Assembly: GCA_030704615.1 (NCBI GenBank) | Contig: CM060731.1 | Span: 35,464,001 to 35,528,000, forward strand | Length of the DNA stretch: 64,000 bases | Direction: 5' to 3' | Origin: Takakia lepidozioides | Taxonomy: Eukaryota > Streptophyta > Takakiopsida > Takakiales > Takakiaceae | In this document: one piece after another, positions 20,702-31,200 of the stretch | How the letters are laid out: each line of letters opens with the position of its first letter | How positions within the stretch are numbered: the first letter of the stretch is position 1 | Notes under the pieces: generated by a model | Seen by the model: the letters and a program-made list of their open reading frames with translations, nothing else | The model's database searches: none | Told to the model about the DNA's origin: nothing | Position numbers and translations under genes: made by a program

Positions 20702-21800
20702 CTTACTTCCTGACCTTCAACAAGCATGTATATTGGATCTCTAGCAGGTCTATTAGGTCCAGCATGTTGAGGTTGAGGAGGTCCGTGTTGATATGCTCTT
20801 TGTTCTTACTCAACTCCTTCATCTTCAGCCATCAATGCCATGATATGCTCCATATCAATTTCCTTGCGAGCAATTATCAAATTATGTAGTAATGCGCAAC
20901 AGGTCACCATATCAGGAACTAGCGTAATATGGAGCTTTGTTTTTCCAATAACTCCCGAAAGATACGTTTCAAGATCCTAAAATGCTCAACTACTGATCGC
21001 CCACGCTTATGTTTTCGGTTGAAAATGACTCAAGAACAGTATGTTGCCCCTCCTTGTGAGGGACCATAATTCACATGAGCAATGGATACCCCTTATCACC
21101 TAATAGATAAGGGGGCATAGCTTCTTGACATCCTCGGTCTGGATGAAACAACTCGCCATACATGGCTTTCCTGTACAATCCAGATTTTCGTAGTACACGA
21201 GCATCATTAACCGAACCAGGGAGCCCAACAAACAGGTCAAGAAATTGTTTATTGTTGTCCACCACAGCTTGCATGACTACACTATACCACCACTTTTGTG
21301 GTAATAGTAATCCTTGGAAAAAGGTCCTGAGGGTTTCAGAATATAGATTTGGCAGCCATCTATGGCGCCATGAACGCTAGGTAGGCCACACCAATTTCAA
21401 AATTCCCTCATCACAGTTTGCATCTTGTCTCCAGTTGCCCATGATATGAGATATCTGAATTTTATATTGATCGCTCTAACGATTTCACGAATCACTAAGG
21501 CCACAGTAGAACGTCCGATAGCAAATAATTCACTGCACATCAAGTAATTCGCTCCCTGGGCTAATTTGTAGATCGTACATGCCACTCGTATTTCAACAGG
21601 AACAACTAATCGATACTTGGTATTTTGTTTTTCTACAAGAAGACACGGTTGCGCTGCAATATAAAAAAGGATGCGCTTGGTCATCCTGAAATGGTGAATC
21701 CATCTTTCATCGTCGTAAGTATCAAGAAGAAAATGCGTAAACCAAGTAGTCGATCGCGGTTTGACCCAATATCCCAGTTCAGCGCCAATGGAACCAATAT
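20702..21800 (-). pseudogene. PIF/Harbinger DDE transposase (frameshifted, C-term cut by element B)
   Basis: The minus strand shows the conserved N-terminal box YWVKPRSTTWFTHFL followed by DDERWIHHFRMTKR (about 21790-21680), then a helix-turn-helix region (MCSELFAIGRSTVALVIREI; 21560-21480). The catalytic region follows: first Asp in SVHGAIDGCQI near 21370, second in GLPGSVNDARVLRKSGLY (about 21220-21170), and PPYLLGDKGYPLLM (about 21110-21071). The C-terminal CCALLHNLIIARKEIDME lies near 20915-20860. Frame changes occur near 21390, 21275 and 21000. The coding sequence runs into the element B LTR at 20699. DDE_Tnp_4 transposases cut and paste elements with TWA (TTA/TAA) target duplications. 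Confidence 0.82.
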
Positions 21801-22308
21801 ATATTACATGCTACCCTGAAGTGATGTAAAATCACGGCGTTCATCATCAGCTGTATTTCAAAGGTGACCACATGAAATTGAGGCTCTGTATCTTGAAAAT
21901 TTCCTGCTTCTACAATCTTGAAGACTATATGGATCAAGAACAGCAAAAATGTTGGAGAGAATAGCACGTGGAGAGCAAGCGTATCCATTTCTATGCAAGA
22001 ACACCTAGCGAAATGAGAGCATCCAGAAAGCAAAAACAAACAAAGAAACAACGCTGGTAGAGCGAGGTAGAGGACCAGATGGGAATGGGAGAGACGACGT
22101 AACACTGAGTTGCCATCCCGCCGCCATCACACCAGGTGTGAATGAGTAGACATGATGGTAGGGCCACCAGGGAGAGCCACGTACCATCAACGCTCAAGTG
22201 TGTACGGGAAGGAGTTTACATGAATGATAACTCAATGTTAAAGGACAACTAAATTAGGGTTTTGTACATGCAGGTAACTTGTTATTAACTCTGGTCTTAA
22301 CATTTTCC
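21801..22308 (-). other. 5' leader region of the Harbinger transposase
   Basis: Minus-strand frames here are open in places but lack recognisable motifs. They may include a first exon or degenerate N-terminus. The stretch joins the transposase to its terminal inverted repeat. Confidence 0.35.
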
Positions 22309-22334
22309 TAACTCGAGGTGTGGCCGGAGCTTTA
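22309..22334. repeat. Right terminal inverted repeat of the Harbinger element with TTA flank
   Basis: Outer end (minus strand) AGCTCCGGCCACACCTCGAG then TTA, ending at 22331; TTA target site at 22332-22334. Matches 6978-7002 at 23 of 24 aligned positions by eye. Confidence 0.6.
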
Positions 22335-22504
22335 GTGAACAATCCAACAAACTCATTGGATATCCAAAATGATCTGAGATGTTCTCTTGCATGAGTCACA
22401 TGCAGAAATTACAAGCAAAATCAAGCCGCCACTAGGTGAATTCATGTGAAGTATAGTAAGATCTTTGTGTTTTTATTTAAAATGTGGAATATGAATACAT
22501 TTAT

Positions 22505-23410
22505 GTTTGACACCTCCCGAAGGAAGCATAAATTATGGTGTCTCTTCACCTCTCGAGGGGTTACTGCCTTCCGCTAGGAGGACACCTTCAAGAATATAAA
22601 TAGATATGAACTCCATCAGACGAAAAGAAGAGAAAAGAACTCTTGTTGAAAACACATCACTTACTGCCTTCCGAATCGTTGAACTTTTTGTAACATTTCA
22701 ACATTATTCCTAGAAGTCGTCACTAGTAGTGTAGAGCAACGCATAAACAACCAAGTTCTAACCTAGTGGTAATGGGCACATGCCACCTTGGAAGTGGTTG
22801 TGGGATCAATCCTCCAATTGGTGTCACAATCGTGGGGGTTGGTACCCAGTGAGCACAGCATGAGCAGAAAAAGCCTGAGCAAGGAAAAAAACAAGCATGA
22901 ACACCATCCACAGTTACAGATGAGACATGTTTACAAACCGAAATAGAAGACATACGCGGACATAGAATATTGCTACATTAATAGGGTAAGTTACATGGTC
23001 TATCAGTATATTTAAACTAAAATCCTATGTAAAACATAAATATTGAATAGTGAAACACTAAGTTTAATATTATAAAATTATAAATAGCAATATTTTGCGC
23101 CATATTTCACCAGCGAAACTTATTCAAAATTTGTGCTCACGCAAGCACAAATCGTACAGTTTCGTTTGCAAAATAATCTCAAAAGAGAATATCGGGAAAA
23201 AGAACTAAAACTAAAACTAAAATAAAAAAATAATTTCGCGTAGCACAATATTTGAGAATCTATAGAATATTCTAGTTTGCTCGCTTGAGCATGTGATGAT
23301 ACCCAACCTCCACAAACGTGTCCAGTGTCCACCTCTTTGTGGAAGACACTACCCCTTCGAGGTCAAGAGACACCATAATTTACCCTTCCTTGGGGAGGGT
23401 GTCTCATATA
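22505..23410. repeat. Inverted-repeat element with ~85-bp degenerate arms
   Basis: 22505-22595 and 23325-23410 are inverted copies (shared: TAAATTATGGTGTCTCTT, an AAGGAAG box, a GAGGTG box). The interior is AT-rich and non-coding, apart from a SINE-like head at 22745-22820. No clear target duplication was found. Confidence 0.5.
22745..22820 (+). repeat. tRNA-derived SINE head
   Basis: A box TAACCTAGTGG at 22759-22769 and B-box-like GGGATCAATCC at 22802-22812, spaced as in tRNA genes. The surrounding sequence does not form a tRNA cloverleaf I can draw, so a SINE head or tRNA pseudogene is more likely than a tRNA gene. Confidence 0.4.
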
Positions 23411-24599
23411 TATATATTGAGTTGCGCAACGGCTCCATCCTTAGCATAAAATAAAATGAATTATGAATATTTATTGGATTGGTAGTACATTGAATTTTTT
23501 TATTTTTTTGTTATTTATACAGTTAATAAAATTAGAAAGCAAATTACGTGCACTTTATTTCATTTTCATTAGAGAACTACCTCAAAATACGGCTGGCAAT
23601 CCATGTAAAGGCAAACTTATGCTTAAAGCATTATAATTTACTATTCTACAAATGACTATAGGTAGTCCTTCATTCAAGCTTCAATTGAATTTTATATATA
23701 TATATATATATATATATTATATCATAATAAAGATATAAAATAATAACCTCTTTCCAAGTACTAACCAGCCCTACCTTTTTAGGCAATAGCCTAAAAGCAC
23801 AAAAAAAAAAAACAGGGCTGCAACACCCTTGTAAAAACAAGGTCCCGAGAAAAAAGGAAAAAACCAAAAACTGTCGGTTCCCAGCCGGGTGGTGCCAAAA
23901 AGCACCATGCGAACCAGCCTTTTTCGTATGGAACCCTTGCGCCCTAAATCCAATGGCCGGCGCCCCATACCTTCACGATCTTCTCCCCTCCCCTTCCTTT
24001 ATATTGCATGGTGTGGATTCTACAGGTGGATACGAGCTATAGGCTGCATGCTAATTACTTAAAGAAGGTGGAGACTCACAGTGATATGTTTACTTGCATA
24101 TTGTGTTGTTGGGTTCTACTGTAGTGCTCCATGTTATAGTGTAGTCATGTTAGGATTTTTGTAGCTATTATCCATACCATGCCGAAAATTGCAGCTAAAC
24201 GTATCTCAGCGCACTCTTTCCTTGACAAATACATGGTGACCCATCTCTGCACTTATCCCAAGCATTTTGTAGCCACGTCCACGCCTATGCAGAAATGAAT
24301 AAATAATATAAGTTTGAGTTGCACTACTTTTTAGATCACAGGCGCGGCAATAAAGAATGAACCACTACACGCCGGAGAATATATTGGATTGCGGACTATG
24401 GCCCATAGGTTGAATTCATGTTCCCAACTTTCAGAAGGTGGCATACTATATATATGGGGGGAATGTATGCCACCCTAGTCACTCCCTTGCCTCCATTTTA
24501 TACAATTGCTAAATGGGTTGCTATATGCACAAACTGCTAGAGTAGCCTGTGCTGTTGGCCCAAGTGTCCAGTGTCATCTAAGTCCAAGTGAGATTTGAA
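23411..24599. other. AT-rich non-coding stretch
   Basis: No gene seen. Contains a TA dinucleotide run at about 23694-23716 and homopolymer A tracts near 23800. Frames are short and motif-free. Confidence 0.6.
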
Positions 24600-24690
24600 C
24601 CATATCCAATCATTTTTTTTCCACAGAGCCTACGACCAGATTTGAACTAGAGACCTTTCCTTGATATCTCTCTTGTCGAGGCTCCAACCA
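24600..24690 (-). repeat. SINE-like tRNA-derived fragment
   Basis: The minus strand reads GTTGGAGCCTCGACAAGAGA, then CTAGTTCAAATCTGG and GTCGTAGGCTCTGTGG: a B-box-like AGTTCAAATCT followed by a tail that also appears at 31178-31205 (GTTCAAATC...GTCGAAGGCTATGTGG). Two copies sharing the B box and its 3' flank support a repeat family. Confidence 0.4.
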
Positions 24691-24972
24691 TTGTCCGGGA
24701 ATGCCCACTTTTCCATTTTTGCTATTTTTTGTGAATTTCCAGCGACCAAAAGTACTTGGAATTCCACATTTCCCTCACCGCTTGTCCAAAAATCATGAGA
24801 CCAAGCCGGTGCACCCCTCCTCATCTAGGGCTTTCCACCAACACCAAGCACCCGTGCTCTCAGGCCACGGTTTGGGGGATCTCAACGACGCTACAAAAAC
24901 AAAACAAACATCTCGCCTCGTATATTGATCATTCAAGATTACCGCTAACAATGGAGGTGTGGATAATGCCCA

Positions 24973-25962
24973 TACCGTACTTACCTAGCTTATTAGGCAA
25001 TAATTAATTCAAAATCAAGTGCCTAATTAAATTTAGAATGTTTTTGAAAAATGTGCCTAAAACTTGGAAAATGCTCCTGAGAAGTGCCTAATTGCTCGAC
25101 AACTGTGAAAAATACCAAAATGTCCAAATATGTGGAAAAAATGCCTACAATTTAAAAATGCCTACAATTACCTCAACAATAGATCTTGAGGGAGGTAAAA
25201 AACAAGTGTTCATTATGTTATTTTGTTATGGACGTGGTGCCTTTCGATAAGAACAATAGATCCTTGATAAGAGTTGATGAATGTTTTCTCAAACGAACTA
25301 TATTAAGGCTCGACATAAGATCTAGCAACTATGGAGGTGTGCTAACAAAGAGTTAACACATATCAAATAACGCTCTAGTAACCCCGGTTGATGTAACCCT
25401 CCACTCGGTGTAACCCCGATTGATGTAACCCTCCACTCGGTGTAACCCCGGTCGATGTAACCCTCCACTTGGTGTAACCCTCTGTAACCTCAATTTCTCA
25501 TGTAACTCTGGTTGGTCCATTTTATACTTAGCCACATTTGGACTCAGACCAAGTGTGGGTTACACCGACTGGAGTTACACTCCATTCTGTGTAACCTCGA
25601 GTGGAGTTACACACCTCGTCGTGTAACCCGATGTAACCCCAAGTGGAGTTACACACCTCGTCGTGTAACCTGATGTAACCCCAAGTGGAGTTACACACCT
25701 CGTTGTGTAACCCAGTGTAACCCCGACTGGAGTTGACACTCCTTCAGTTCCATGTCACCCTCAAGAGAGGGTGGGGAAGATTTGACATGCCGGAAACCGG
25801 CGTACCATCCTGTCAGAGCTTGCATGTGTACATTAAGTTCTTACATTATTCCTATTATCTTCCATGAGGTGCCTAAATAATAAAAACGAATCTGCCTAAT
25901 AATTTTCCATTTTTATTAATTATCAGGCACGGAAGTGCCTAATAAGCTAGGTAAGTACGGTA
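24973..25962. mobile_element. Second GTGCCTAA-family element, 27-bp perfect TIRs
   Basis: Perfect terminal inverted repeats at 24973-24999 (TACCGTACTTACCTAGCTTA...) and 25936-25962. As in the element at 7977-8651, GTGCCTAA or variants cluster inside both ends (about 25020, 25051, 25085; 25869, 25893, 25935), and the innermost TIR bases are TTAGGCA in both. The middle is occupied by GTAAC-rich tandem arrays. No transposase is encoded. Confidence 0.75.
25370..25745. repeat. GTAAC/GTTAC tandem arrays inside the GTGCCTAA element
   Basis: First array about 25375-25480: three copies of a ~32-bp unit (GATGTAACCCTCCACTCGGT...). Second array about 25590-25735: three copies of a ~41-bp unit (GATGTAACCCCAAGTGGAGT...). 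Both are built from GTAACCC words and their complements, so each unit can fold on itself. Confidence 0.8.
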
Positions 25963-25986
25963 CTTGCCAATCAAAATATCAGAAGA

Positions 25987-26463
25987 GCTTGCCTGGCATA
26001 GTTACACCTAATTTTTTTCCAGCTGGACACTACAGTCCACTCTGGACCCATTCTGCCTGCAGAATGGCCTGGGCAAGAGCAATCCATTATGCCAGGGAAC
26101 AGGCGAGCAGCCTCGGAACCCCATACATGATTGCCCCATTCCATGGTACGTTGATGGCAGATGTGGCTGATTCTGCCATTTCCAAATATCCAGAGGGCTT
26201 ACCTGGCATAGTACACCTACATCTTTTCCCTGAGCTGGACACTACCACCATTCTGCCTGGAGAGTGGCTGGTCTGCAGCAGGCAAGCACGGCATGGAACG
26301 GACGAGCAGCCTCGGACCCCCGCCATATTGGCCCACTCCATGCTACATTAACCGCACGTGTTGCTCATTCTGCCAATTCCAAGTGGCTTACCTGGCATTG
26401 TACATTGTACACTTTTCCCTTGAACTGGACACCACACTCCATTCTGCCTGCAGAATGGTCTCC
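25987..26463. repeat. ~200-bp tandem repeat, 2.4 copies
   Basis: Unit starts at 25987, 26197 and 26386 (GCTTRCCTGGCATAGT...), sharing AGCTGGACACTAC, CATTCTGCCTG and GAGCAGCCTCGGA blocks. Steps of 210 and 189 bp reflect indels. No coding evidence. Confidence 0.7.
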
Positions 26464-28291
26464 ATCATGTTTCCAAAAGTTCTTTACCCTCATTTCATCC
26501 TTTTTACCCCCTGATGTGACTCCCCGGGAGCCCAACATCATTATTCATCCATATTCGGTAACCCATTCATCCAGTTGGCGGACCTGCCAATCTTTTATGT
26601 AGTCTATTTCCTGACATGGAAAAGGATAGATACGAGATAGAATCCAACAGATGTACTTAACATCCATCTCTCATCCTCTGAACGAAACTAGAAGGCTGTC
26701 AGATTTTGTCAATGCTTCATAATCGTATGTACTTAGTAGTCCAGACTCACCCAGTTTGACTTAGAGGGCACCATTAAAACTCAGATTTTGCAGCGTGAGA
26801 ACATGTTCTCTTTACATGGGAGCGACCAGCCAAAATGGATGGATGACGGATGGCAAATTCAACGTAGTAGTAGGTGCAGTGGCAAATGAATGTGTGTGAG
26901 AATGAATGAATGGTTGTCGTCGTGTTACCCGAAAACGAAGGAGCGATCTCAAACCTAAACATAACCCTGAACAGCTTACCTCGCGTGATGCAGCGGGCGT
27001 GGCGATGGAGGAGCGGAGGGACGGCATGCGTGCTCGACAGGGCAGCCATGTGTGCGCGATGCTGTAGAGATGCTTGGCGTCGTGTCTCCTCTCCTCCTGA
27101 ATCGTTTCTTCGAGGCTCGAGCTCCACAGGACAGCACTTCTCGCCCTTTCTTTCTGCTGCTGAGTCATTTCTGGAAAATAGGGGACGGCACTGTGAAAAA
27201 GGAAGGGGGACAAATGCAGACGTGGATTGAGACACGTGAGTAATAAGCACCGATACACACTAGTAGGTCTTTCAGAGTGGTTGATATAGACACCTCATTT
27301 TCCCATGCGGACACCCCTTATAACGTTCCATGGGAAGCTCAAAGTCCTTCGGTGGGCATTTTGGAAAAGGGGGGGAGAGCGAAGGAGGGAGCAGAATAGG
27401 TATAGTCCACTGACTGCCCGCTCAAGTAGTGGACTTAACACACTCGTGCTGGATTATGGCCTTACGGATTCTCAAAGCATAGTGTGCTTCATAGCCACAA
27501 AGACGCAAGACTTACTAAAATCCTCACCCACCCTTCAAGACTTTGTGGCACTCAGATACACTACCTCAAAGTTGCAACCCGTAAAAGACCTGCTGCCGCC
27601 ACCCACAGAACAGCAGCAATCCCTGCACAAAGACGCTTTTGACTAATAATGTGAAAGCATACGTAGTTAGCAACACTGAAGACTAGGATGACAGGATGGA
27701 GCAGCAACATGAAACTGCTTGTTAGGAAGACCACTCAAACACATTCGAGAAGCCAAATCTGGCAAATTGTACTAAAAGATATTAAGCACTACACCTAGTC
27801 CAATCAAAGCTGAACTTGCTGGCCCTTGAAGATGTCAAGTTTAAATTTGCATGAACAGGACAAATTCCATCTTTTCATTGTCTACAATGCCTACAATTTG
27901 CATCTGGCTCAGTGCAAGCAAAGGTCCACTACATTCCACCAAACAATTGCTACGCTTGCTACCTTCAAATGTCTATAATGTGACTACCAAACTGTTATAC
28001 AATGAGCTCAACTAGAACTGCAAACTTATTTTAAAACAACAGACCCACCGGTGAAAAAAAGAAAGGCTAGCTATCTCCAAGTAGGACACCTCAATTATAC
28101 TACAGTTTCGAGTAACCTCAATACATTCAGGAACAGCAGCTTCATTTGGACAACAGCGTTGTGTGCCTTGAGGAAAGACCTCCATGCAGTTGAACATGCT
28201 GCAAGCTCCTGACCAGGGCCTCTACCGAGCTCGAGCTAGAGCCTGTGCTAGGCCTGTGGGCAAGGCCAGTTTGAATCGTACAAAGCTATTT
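26464..28291. other. Intergenic / 3' flank of the U-box gene
   Basis: Several overlapping frames (26774-27258 minus, 26910-27250 plus, 27305-27646 plus) are open but show no motif, and strand bias conflicts. I cannot support a gene. The part adjoining 28292 should include the 3' UTR of the U-box gene, but no clear polyadenylation signal stands out on the minus strand. Confidence 0.4.
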
Positions 28292-31200
28292 CTATACCTT
28301 TGGATATACTCCAGAAAAGTTTGGAATCCTGTTCAAGTGCTTCAGAGCCTTCTCAGCAAGCTGCTTAGCAGAATTGTTGCCATACCGGAATGAATCAACC
28401 AGAGCAGTATAAACGTTGGGGTCATCTGAGATGAAACAAGCAAGGTCCTCAGTGCGTAGAATCCGCTCCACCATCCACAATGCCCGCTGTCTCAACACCT
28501 CTGTGCGTTTCTCTTGCAAGATCACCAGTATTGGCTGTATCGCATCTGAAGCATATAGCACCTGCAGACATGCAGCCCAATTTCAGGTTTCAAGTACACT
28601 TTTCACTACACAAAGTAGCATTTTAAGGAGCTCACATCAAGAGCATAGCTTCTGAACTTTATGTACAATTTCGTAACAGCAATTTCTTTTGGTTCTAACA
28701 ATTTTATGCAATCTAGTTGCACAGGTGCTTTTAAGCAACACCACGCACCGGTCAAAGTCACATTTCTCATTTTCATAGCAACAAGGCATATGATGGAAGC
28801 ATCACATTCACACAGCCAGAAATCTCACACTGCTTGCATGACATCCCTGGTATGAAAAACTCAGCCCTGGTACTCCAAATGGGTTTGAAGACTGAGATCA
28901 AACCTGCACACCACGCTCCACTTCAACTGTGTCCATGACGAGGGTTGAGAGAGCCCCCATTGCAGCTTCAACAAGGCTGGTATTCCTGTGGTCAAGGCAG
29001 GCAACCAGGGGCCCTATGGCCTGCACTGATAGCAGGCAAAAGGTGCCTCTGGCCGAGCACATGCCCCCATGCACAGAACACATCCCTGCCGGCCGGGTTG
29101 GGCGCTTCTTAATACATGGGAAGCAACTCAGAAAAGATTTTTTTGAAGGGGGAATGTCTGGGATTTCAGATAACTCCTTTGACATTGTCGAAAGATTCTC
29201 CAATGCCTGTGCAGCAGATTCCTGTACTTCCTCCAAACCCGTCGTTTGTAGCAATGAAGTAAACAGAACTGCCATGTTGTGCTCCCTTGCAAGTGAAAGA
29301 ACAGCGGGGTCATCCAACAAAAAGGTGAACCGCAACAGGATGCCCACCAACCCATTCTGAAAAGGGGCCATGTAACGACCAGCACCAATGCGCACAACAC
29401 CCCTTCGAACTTCATCAAGTCTAGTAACAGTAATAGGCAAAGCGCCCTCTTCTAGCAAGGCACGTGTAAGGTAGGTGTCTAGCACAGGCAGATTGGCCAG
29501 CAGGCCAGCTGCAGCTGCCTGTTCCTCCATTACCCCAGTTGCACTCAGCAACTTCACAAGGGTGCCCAGCTGGCGAGTTGTCACCCGCAGGCCATCAGCG
29601 AGCTCCTGTGCCATGTGCATTGAGAGGAGGTATAATAGCCTCACTGACATTACCCGCAAGTCCAACTGGGGGGCTTCTAGGAACTGGATGAGGCTCACAG
29701 TTGCCCCTGCACTCTTGATATGCGAGACTACTCCACTGACCACTTCTGGCCTTGAGGCCAAGCCTACCAACACCTGCACCATAGTATGCAAATTACGTGC
29801 TGTATCTGAGCAGATATTTGAGCATCTTCAAGTATTTCCAAGGTATATCATGACAAAAATCCAAAATGATCCAAGGCTTTGAACTTTGAACCTTTACCCT
29901 CACAAATATGAAAAAAATATGCAATGTAGCTATACACTCCCCCAGATTGAGAGACTGACCTGCAAAAGCTTTGCCTCAATCCCAGGACCACTGTTACTGA
30001 TCAAGTGCAGAAAGTTGTGCACAATAACCTCAGATGTCAGGGTGTTGCCATCAATATCAATTGGACTGCTCTCCCAATGCGCGTCTGAGTTGACCACATT
30101 GGCAAGCACTGTCGCAGACACCTCCTTCAGCTTGACTGAGACTTTGTTTGCACCAACCACAAAGAGATCCCGCATCAATGGAGGGAGTACACCAGTTTCA
30201 ACTAGCAGCTTTCCATTGCTCTCAAGCGTCGAAAGTGCCTTCAGTGCCTTCAATGCTGCTGCCCGTTCTGGAGGACTGTTGCTCCCCAGCATCTCCACTA
30301 ACACACTTGCCACAGTCTCTGCGGCTCGGGCCTTGCCTTCCACTGTCAATGGAACCTCAGCAAGATCTTCTGCCATTTCTACGCGCACCTCCTCTGGACC
30401 TGAACCAGGTTGGAACTACCTCATCAAACACTTCTACTAGTTTGCAGAGAATTCATTGGAGCACTGCCTTAAAAAGCAGACAAAGAACAAGTGCAGTTGA
30501 CATATTGCCAGCTCTTCAAGTCGCAAATATGGAATCCACCAGACTTGAGGTTTGGTGGAATTCAGTAACATCTCAGCAAAGACATGACATTTCGGTTTGT
30601 ACATTATCACTGTCACGATTGTCTTTGCGACCTAACAGTGAACATGGTGGTCCTGAAACAACAGTCTTACCTTCTACCAGCCGTTTGAGTAGTGGATGAA
30701 TTCGTCCATTTTCTGCCATTTGTCGAATAGTATAGTCAATGCGCTCCAGATTGGCCAGGATTTGGTCAGCCTTCACGGCCGCCATCCCATTCTCCAACTG
30801 GCCACTGGTCATCCCCACCAGGATAAGAATGGCACCACTGGTGGCCCCAATCTTCTCACACAGCTGATATGACTTTGACAACTCATACAGCAACAACACC
30901 GCCTCCTCTTGCTCATGTGAGAACCCCCTTGACAAGCACTTGACTGCAGAACGAATCACGTCCGTCTCCCCCATTGCCTCCTGCAACACGATTTTAAAAG
31001 CAGAGGTGTCATGTGACATATGCATGTATTTGATTGATGTGGAAGACAGATTTACTCATGATCATCACCAGCAGTTCTTCCGTACTCATCCCAATCCCTT
31101 GCTAGCAATCTGTCTACTGTCATATTTGCATTCTACTACACCTGTCCAATTCATCCAATCCAACCTGGTAGCTGCATGGTTCAAATCCTTTCCCTGTCGA

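Noticed and set aside
25370-25745. Regular short repeats that could suggest a CRISPR array
   Set aside because: Units are contiguous tandem copies without unique spacers, inside a eukaryotic mobile element.
26774-27258. Overlapping minus- and plus-strand frames as a possible gene
   Set aside because: Three competing frames, no domain and no splice or start context that favours one.
31178-31188. GGTTCAAATCC as part of a functional tRNA gene
   Set aside because: No A box at the right distance and no acceptor-stem pairing could be drawn.
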